Shown here: positions 8,801-11,897 of the stretch, in pieces
Layout: each line of letters begins with the position of its first letter
Numbering within the stretch: position 1 is the stretch's first letter
Assembly (NCBI GenBank): GCA_017537405.1
Contig: JAFYKU010000016.1
Location: 1-11,897, forward strand
From: Clostridia bacterium
GTDB lineage: Bacteria > Bacillota > Clostridia > Christensenellales > UBA1242
Length of the DNA: 11,897 nt
Direction of reading: 5' to 3'
Program-made: the position numbers and the translations under genes
The notes under the pieces: model-generated
Told to the model about the DNA's origin: nothing
Databases searched by the model: none
The model's input: only the letters and a program-made list of their open reading frames with translations

Positions 8801-9062
8801 ATTCCGCTTCGCTATACTTAGCGTCATCGCTAATGTAATAATCCAAGAAGTACACTTCGCACTTACCCGAATAGTCAGTAATTGGATTAAATTCATCCAA
8901 TACTTCGCGAATCCCTTTTTCTAAGAAACGCTTAAAACTCTCCTTTTGAATGTCTAAAAGATATGGGACAGACAACAATTCCGGAACCTTACGAAATGTC
9001 ATACGCTCCGTTTTTCCATAGGTGTCCTTAAAAAGTCCCGTCTTTTTAAGATTAACAGCCAT
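5865..9062 (-). CDS. rpoB: DNA-directed RNA polymerase subunit beta, main part (stops at a TAA in place of a conserved Tyr)
   Basis: This 1065-residue frame holds all of beta except the last segment. It runs from the protrusion and lobe domains (L-R-V-K-V-R-V, S-G-Y-F-I-V-N-G, R-A-L-G-I-G-S-D-A-E) through the rifamycin region (about 505-530). Next come the G-Y-N-F-E-D motif with E804-D805 and the two nucleotide-site lysines K956 (G-D-K-M) and K964 (G-N-K-G), which correspond to E. coli K1065 and K1073. Then come A-D-G-T-P-V-D-I-V-L-N-P-L-G-V-P-S-R and G-R-T-G-E-P-F. It ends at T-T-V-G-TAA, where families have T-V-G-Y. The ATG at 9062 has a strong ribosome binding site and its own promoter upstream. 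Rifamycin-pocket and fork-loop residues differ from nearly all well-known beta subunits. The second piece lies directly downstream in the same frame, followed by rpoC. Confidence 0.97.
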   Translation of the reverse strand: MAVNLKKTGLFKDTYGKTERMTFRKVPELLSVPYLLDIQKESFKRFLEKGIREVLDEFNPITDYSGKCEVYFLDYYISDDAKYSEAECLRRGQMYVKPLRVKVRVVFKEDAEGHKTNEVIEQDVFLGDVPQMTDSGYFIVNGVARVIVNQIIKSPSVYFNQSKDHKTGRNIIECTMSPTHGAYIEMTKDVNNVITVSPNKANKVNLITFLRALGIGSDAELLEMFAHHPVLKATIDKSNEGGEEISKEKALLELSRKMRPSELPNAEVMESGLNNMFFTFPNYDLAVVGRYKFNKKLCISTRILKHIAAEDIKIDGKVVVPHDTEIDKQMADKIQNAGINVVTIKNELGDAVQVIGNNRVNVNAYLDCTEFDTGIKELVHYPTLLKVLEGKTTKADKIKAVKENAKDLVMRHLHRDDIIASVSYLLNMSDGVGYEDNIDHLGNRRLNTVGDLMARHFKDGMLKLRNNMRETMQTMEINSKAINPLNIINAKAITRSLRDFCAVSQLSHVMDTNNPLTEITQKRKITAVGPGGIVKERATSEVRDLHYTHNSRLCAVETPEGQSIGLVNSLAMYARINEYGFITAPLRRVDKATGKVTDIVDYLTADEEDAFYVAQGTEPLTEDGRLAREFVTCRHRDVVLDMPRESVDYVDASPRQFISLATALIPFLNNDDTGRALLGSNMQRQAVSLIRTEAPLVATGLEYRAALDSNVMLTAKANGTVVSVTADQIVIERDDNHEHDFYKLTKFTRYNEEACINQKPIVRKGDKVKAGEVITDGYATNNGELAIGKNMCVAYMNWEGYNFEDAILISERVVKEDKFTSIALHLKECKVRTTKLGDEEITRDIPNLSEDALANLDERGIVRVGSFVRTGDILVGKVTPKGESELTPEERLLRAIFGEKSREVRDASLRVENGKDGVVVAVECFSRKNHDEMDVGVNEVIKVTIAQKRNIKVGDKMTGRHGNKGIVSKILPVEDMPYMADGTPVDIVLNPLGVPSRLNIGQLLEVSLGLVAKTLGWKVATPVFNGANENDIQELLRQNGLPEDGKMQLYDGRTGEPFQNRTTVG

Positions 9063-9067
9063 CTTTA

Positions 9068-9075
9068 CCTTCCTT
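9068..9075 (-). promoter_or_regulatory. Ribosome binding site of rpoB
   Basis: AAGGAAGG on the minus strand, five bases before the ATG at 9062. It contains two overlapping purine-rich Shine-Dalgarno matches and supports this start, which yields the usual short N-terminus before the G-K-T-E-R-M motif. Confidence 0.85.
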
Positions 9076-9091
9076 ATAATATATTTTTTTG

Positions 9092-9116
9092 CCGGGCTTT
9101 ATTTCAATCCGCCCAG
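9092..9116 (-). other. GC-rich hairpin in the rpoB leader
   Basis: On the minus strand CTGGGC (9116-9111) can pair with GCCCGG (9097-9092), giving six pairs including one G-U, around a 13-base loop. It is the only GC-rich patch in an otherwise very AT-rich leader, between the predicted transcription start near 9130 and the ribosome binding site. It is followed by an A run and not T, so it is not an ordinary terminator. It could stabilise or regulate the leader RNA; no known family is recognised. Confidence 0.35.
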
Positions 9117-9137
9117 TCAAAATTACACAGTACCTAA

Positions 9138-9166
9138 AAAATACCACAATTCAATAAGAATGTCAA
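9138..9166 (-). promoter_or_regulatory. Predicted sigma-70-type promoter of rpoB
   Basis: On the minus strand a perfect -35 box TTGACA (9166-9161) is separated by exactly 17 bases from TATTTT (9143-9138). A TGG directly precedes the -10 box and forms an extended -10. Transcription would start near 9130, giving a leader of about 70 bases. It lies in the 170-base spacer after the unknown gene, so rpoBC-secG can be transcribed independently of that gene. Confidence 0.75.
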
Positions 9167-9232
9167 ATGGTTTTCTAAAATTAGAATTACTAATTAAGTA
9201 TTGACACAGCAAGTAAAATTTCAACAAATTGG

Positions 9233-11887
9233 TTAAACTCCGCGGTCATACGCTTTGTCTTTTGGCAAGAAGCCTGTATTAATCGTCCCTTCATCTATTT
9301 TATTATTACCGATACTATTGCTTGGCACATAAGTTATATCAATATCATCTAAATCAACAATTTTCCCATTTCCAATGGAAGCATTATCTATATGTGGCGG
9401 AACTACAGCAACATCGTTATTTTTTACACTTACCGAATTGCCTACCGAGACATCTTTCATGTTCATATTTAACGCGCTAAGTTTTGTTTCTGTTTCAACA
9501 TGAGTTTGAGTTTGAGGTTGAGCTTGAGATTGAGATGCGCTTGGTTCAGTTGTAGCACCGCTTGTACTTGGATTTTCACTTGTTGCACTTTCAATACCGC
9601 TGGTATCTACGCTTGCACCCGCGTTAGGTTTAATTAAATCACCGGTTTCATCAATGTTTATTAACGCCTTTTGAATTGCGTCTACATCAGTATCAGTAAG
9701 TGTACCATTGCCTAAATTTTTAAGCGCATCTTGATAGCCAGCACCTTCACATTCACCCGCCGCTTCAAAACGAGCCGCACTACCCAATTTACGCAGAACC
9801 CCCATTGGATCTTCAACACCTGCATGCTCCAACAAATCAACAACCTTAGCTTGTTCCGCATGAGTATACCAATCTTGCTTGCCACCATCAATATATTGAC
9901 GATGATTGTTTACATCAGCTGTGCTACGAGCCGCGTCGGTTAATTCGATTTCATCCATAGCATCCAACTCAGCTAAACTTTCTGCGCTAAGATTCTTAAT
10001 CATATCACCTTGATATCTTTGGTTGTAAATTTTTTGAATATCTTCATAACTGCGATTATTTTCATAAGTGTCCATTAAATCTTTTGAATCACTTAGAACT
10101 TGCTCATCATTTGAAACAACAGGACTTTCCGATTGACGATTAAAGATACCCTTAAACTTATCACCAAAATTTCTAAGCTTATCACCAACATCAATAGTCG
10201 AGTCATCCTCAAACATTTCTCCAACTTTAGCACCGCCCCAGGCACCAATTTGACCACCAAGGAACACTGCACCTGCTTTTGCCGCCGCATGCGCCAATGC
10301 AGTTGTTTGATCTTTTTTACTAATACTCCTTAGGTTGTTTTTTAAGTCTTTAAAAAAACCTTTCTTTTTAGGAGCCGACTCATTTTCCTTGCGAAGTTGC
10401 TCTGCTGCAGAACGATTAACGTCATCATACCAAGTTTTAACAAACATCCAAACAGCACTAACAGCACGAGCTTTTGACCCCAACACAGCATAAGTTAGTG
10501 ATGTACCTAAATATGGCAAAGATTTGAGAACCATTGCGCCCGCAACTTTTCTGGCGATTTTTTTAACATCTGAAGATTTCAAATCAAAATTTTTTGATGC
10601 CTTTGCTTTTTCTTTTTTATAGGTAGACCACGCAACACGCCCCACATTAGCCACTGCCATAAAGGGAGCAAGAAACTCACCTATACCAGGAATAGCTCTT
10701 AAAGCACTAAACACCCCAGCACCAGTCACCGACATACCAAAAGTTGTAATTACATCAGTAACTGGGTTAAACTCTTTTGACTTTACAGGAAACTCATTGA
10801 TTTGAAAAGGCTTCTTTTCAGCATTTACTGGTATAGCACCAGTTATAGTCAACGCCTGTAAAGTGAGATTTTCATTTGCAACTTCGCTACTCAGTACTAC
10901 ATCTTTATCTTCTTTATTCTTGGCTGACGCCCATGCAGTGTACAAAATTTCTTTCTTCGCATCCGCATCTTTGTCGTTATATATTAAGCCATAAAGCTCA
11001 TTAAGTTGCTTTTTAGGTGACATAACATATCCATGTCCAGCTCCAGCTGTAATTTCAGCTAGTTTATTTTGGAAATCATCATCACCCTCTCTACGTCTAC
11101 GCGCAGAAACTTCATCCGAAAATGTTTTAAAGCTGTCAACTTGTTCATTAATTTTTTCAAGAAAATCTTCTTTTTTTTCTTCAGGCACAATAGCATCAAT
11201 TACTTTTTTCAAGCTTTCTTCATGCAACGTAACTAAAACTTCATCATCTAATTTTGACAAGACAGATTTTTTATAAATCCATTTTTCAAATTTGTTTTTC
11301 TTGGCACGGTCTTTTGCGTTGTTTTGCCCAAACTTATTATAAGCATCACTATCAACCATGTCCGCTACCATATCAAAAGAAACGGTACCAGCATCATTAT
11401 TAGTTTTATCAATAATTAAGCCCACCAATTTATCATCGGTAAAACTATCTTTGTTTAATAAGTTTATTATTTCATTTTTCAATTCCGCCGCTTGTGGCAT
11501 ATCTGCTTCGGGATTCAAACTGCGGAAAATGTATTTACCAAAATCAATCGAGCGCAAATTATTCGCAAAATCATTGTTAAAATATTTTGATAAGAACTTA
11601 GCGATTAACGGCTTAGTTGCACTATCAACAATGCTATTTACATTGTTAGATGTGTTATCGGTAACTGGAGTCTCATTGATTTGTAAAGTTTCCTCGTTTT
11701 CATTTCTTCTTTTAGCAGCGTCCGCATATAATTTATCAATCTCTTCTTGAGTTATCAAAATCGAGTCATCAACTTCAGTTTTGCTTTTTTTCGAAATTCG
11801 AGTTTTAATTGCTTCGATTTTTTCTAAAATCCCGCCACTTTTTTTTGATACTGTGTCCACTTTACTTGCAAGAGATGTTTCCAACAT
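9233..11887 (-). CDS. Large protein of unknown function with hydrophobic helices and a repetitive tail
   Basis: I do not recognise this protein. The visible frame gives 884 residues. The N-terminal third is charged, helical-looking and without a signal peptide (Lys/Glu/Asp-rich, about 1-330, with a basic cluster A-R-R-R-R-E-G at 262-268). A middle zone has three stretches rich in small and hydrophobic residues: about 378-420, 447-486, and 527-557 with G-G-Q-I-G-A-W-G-G-A-K-V-G, a glycine-zipper-like pattern. These could be amphipathic or membrane-inserting helices. A further helical segment follows (about 600-750). The tail (760-884) is low in complexity: Ser/Thr/Gln-rich, an alternating X-Q run at 785-796, and three S-[VI]-G-N motifs. 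The ATG at 11887 has no ribosome binding site in the ten bases beyond it and the frame is open to the window edge, so the true start may lie outside. Direction matches rpoB, 170 bases downstream. A secreted, phage-like or cell-surface role is possible but unsupported. Confidence 0.8.
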   Translation of the reverse strand: MLETSLASKVDTVSKKSGGILEKIEAIKTRISKKSKTEVDDSILITQEEIDKLYADAAKRRNENEETLQINETPVTDNTSNNVNSIVDSATKPLIAKFLSKYFNNDFANNLRSIDFGKYIFRSLNPEADMPQAAELKNEIINLLNKDSFTDDKLVGLIIDKTNNDAGTVSFDMVADMVDSDAYNKFGQNNAKDRAKKNKFEKWIYKKSVLSKLDDEVLVTLHEESLKKVIDAIVPEEKKEDFLEKINEQVDSFKTFSDEVSARRRREGDDDFQNKLAEITAGAGHGYVMSPKKQLNELYGLIYNDKDADAKKEILYTAWASAKNKEDKDVVLSSEVANENLTLQALTITGAIPVNAEKKPFQINEFPVKSKEFNPVTDVITTFGMSVTGAGVFSALRAIPGIGEFLAPFMAVANVGRVAWSTYKKEKAKASKNFDLKSSDVKKIARKVAGAMVLKSLPYLGTSLTYAVLGSKARAVSAVWMFVKTWYDDVNRSAAEQLRKENESAPKKKGFFKDLKNNLRSISKKDQTTALAHAAAKAGAVFLGGQIGAWGGAKVGEMFEDDSTIDVGDKLRNFGDKFKGIFNRQSESPVVSNDEQVLSDSKDLMDTYENNRSYEDIQKIYNQRYQGDMIKNLSAESLAELDAMDEIELTDAARSTADVNNHRQYIDGGKQDWYTHAEQAKVVDLLEHAGVEDPMGVLRKLGSAARFEAAGECEGAGYQDALKNLGNGTLTDTDVDAIQKALINIDETGDLIKPNAGASVDTSGIESATSENPSTSGATTEPSASQSQAQPQTQTHVETETKLSALNMNMKDVSVGNSVSVKNNDVAVVPPHIDNASIGNGKIVDLDDIDITYVPSNSIGNNKIDEGTINTGFLPKDKAYDRGV
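9500..9535. repeat. Hexanucleotide tandem repeat (TTGAGN) coding for an X-Gln run
   Basis: Five perfect-phase units of TTGAGN run from 9506 to 9535, preceded by one degenerate unit (ATGAGT, 9500-9505). On the coding (minus) strand each unit is NCTCAA, giving S-Q-S-Q-A-Q-P-Q-T-Q-T-H. Only the first base of alternate codons varies, so the run looks like a slippage-prone microsatellite that keeps the reading frame when it gains or loses units. Confidence 0.8.
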
Positions 11888-11897
11888 TTGGGTACTA

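Noticed and set aside
9111..9120. Second -35-like box (TTGACT on the minus strand) in the rpoB leader
   Set aside because: The position 17 bases downstream is GC-rich (GCCCGG) and has no -10 box.
9179..9195. Short inverted repeat AATTAG/CTAATT after the unknown gene as a terminator
   Set aside because: Only six pairs, almost all A-T, with just three T following; too weak to claim.
1..11897. CRISPR arrays, tRNA or rRNA genes, insertion sequences
   Set aside because: No regularly spaced repeats, cloverleaf-like sequences, rRNA motifs or transposase frames were seen on either strand.

Overview
The window looks like part of the chromosome of an AT-rich bacterium. Its beta and beta-prime RNA polymerase subunits are of the compact type, without the large proteobacterial insertions. 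Several beta passages, such as the N-terminal third around 'RALGIGSDAE', read like Clostridia/Bacillota. The catalytic regions, however, carry changes unusual for any common lineage, so I place it only as a low-GC, Bacillota-like, probably uncultured lineage. Every certain reading frame ends in TAA and every Trp codon I checked is TGG, so nothing points to a UGA recoding.

Layout. Bases 1-131 are more GC-rich than the rest (about 55% by hand count) and encode, on the minus strand, a piece of O-acetylhomoserine sulfhydrylase (MetY). At about base 131 this is joined abruptly to a plus-strand ribonuclease R gene that has lost its N-terminal half. The rnr gene ends in a symmetrical hairpin with A and T tracts (1437-1468), which can terminate transcription from both sides. 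Everything to the right is on the minus strand, in transcriptional order: an 884-residue protein of unknown function (11887-9233); a 170-base spacer with a good promoter; rpoB (9062-5865); a separate frame holding the last part of RpoB (5864-5340); rpoC (5326-1799); and secG (1809-1486), which overlaps the end of rpoC. No gap longer than 300 bases lacks a gene.

How the genes work together. rpoB and rpoC make the two large subunits of RNA polymerase and form one operon. secG, a small subunit of the protein-export channel, rides at its end by translational overlap. The ribosomal protein genes rplJ-rplL, which usually precede rpoB, are absent here; the unknown 884-residue gene is there instead.

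Main points of interest. (1) rpoB is cut in two by a TAA that replaces the invariant Tyr of the 'TVGYMYMLKL' motif, with the native Met codon immediately after it. (2) The rifamycin pocket and fork loop of beta, and the F-loop of beta-prime, depart from near-universal residues. (3) The metY/rnr junction is either an assembly chimera or a real rearrangement. (4) The unknown protein has a glycine-zipper-like helix and a repetitive tail.
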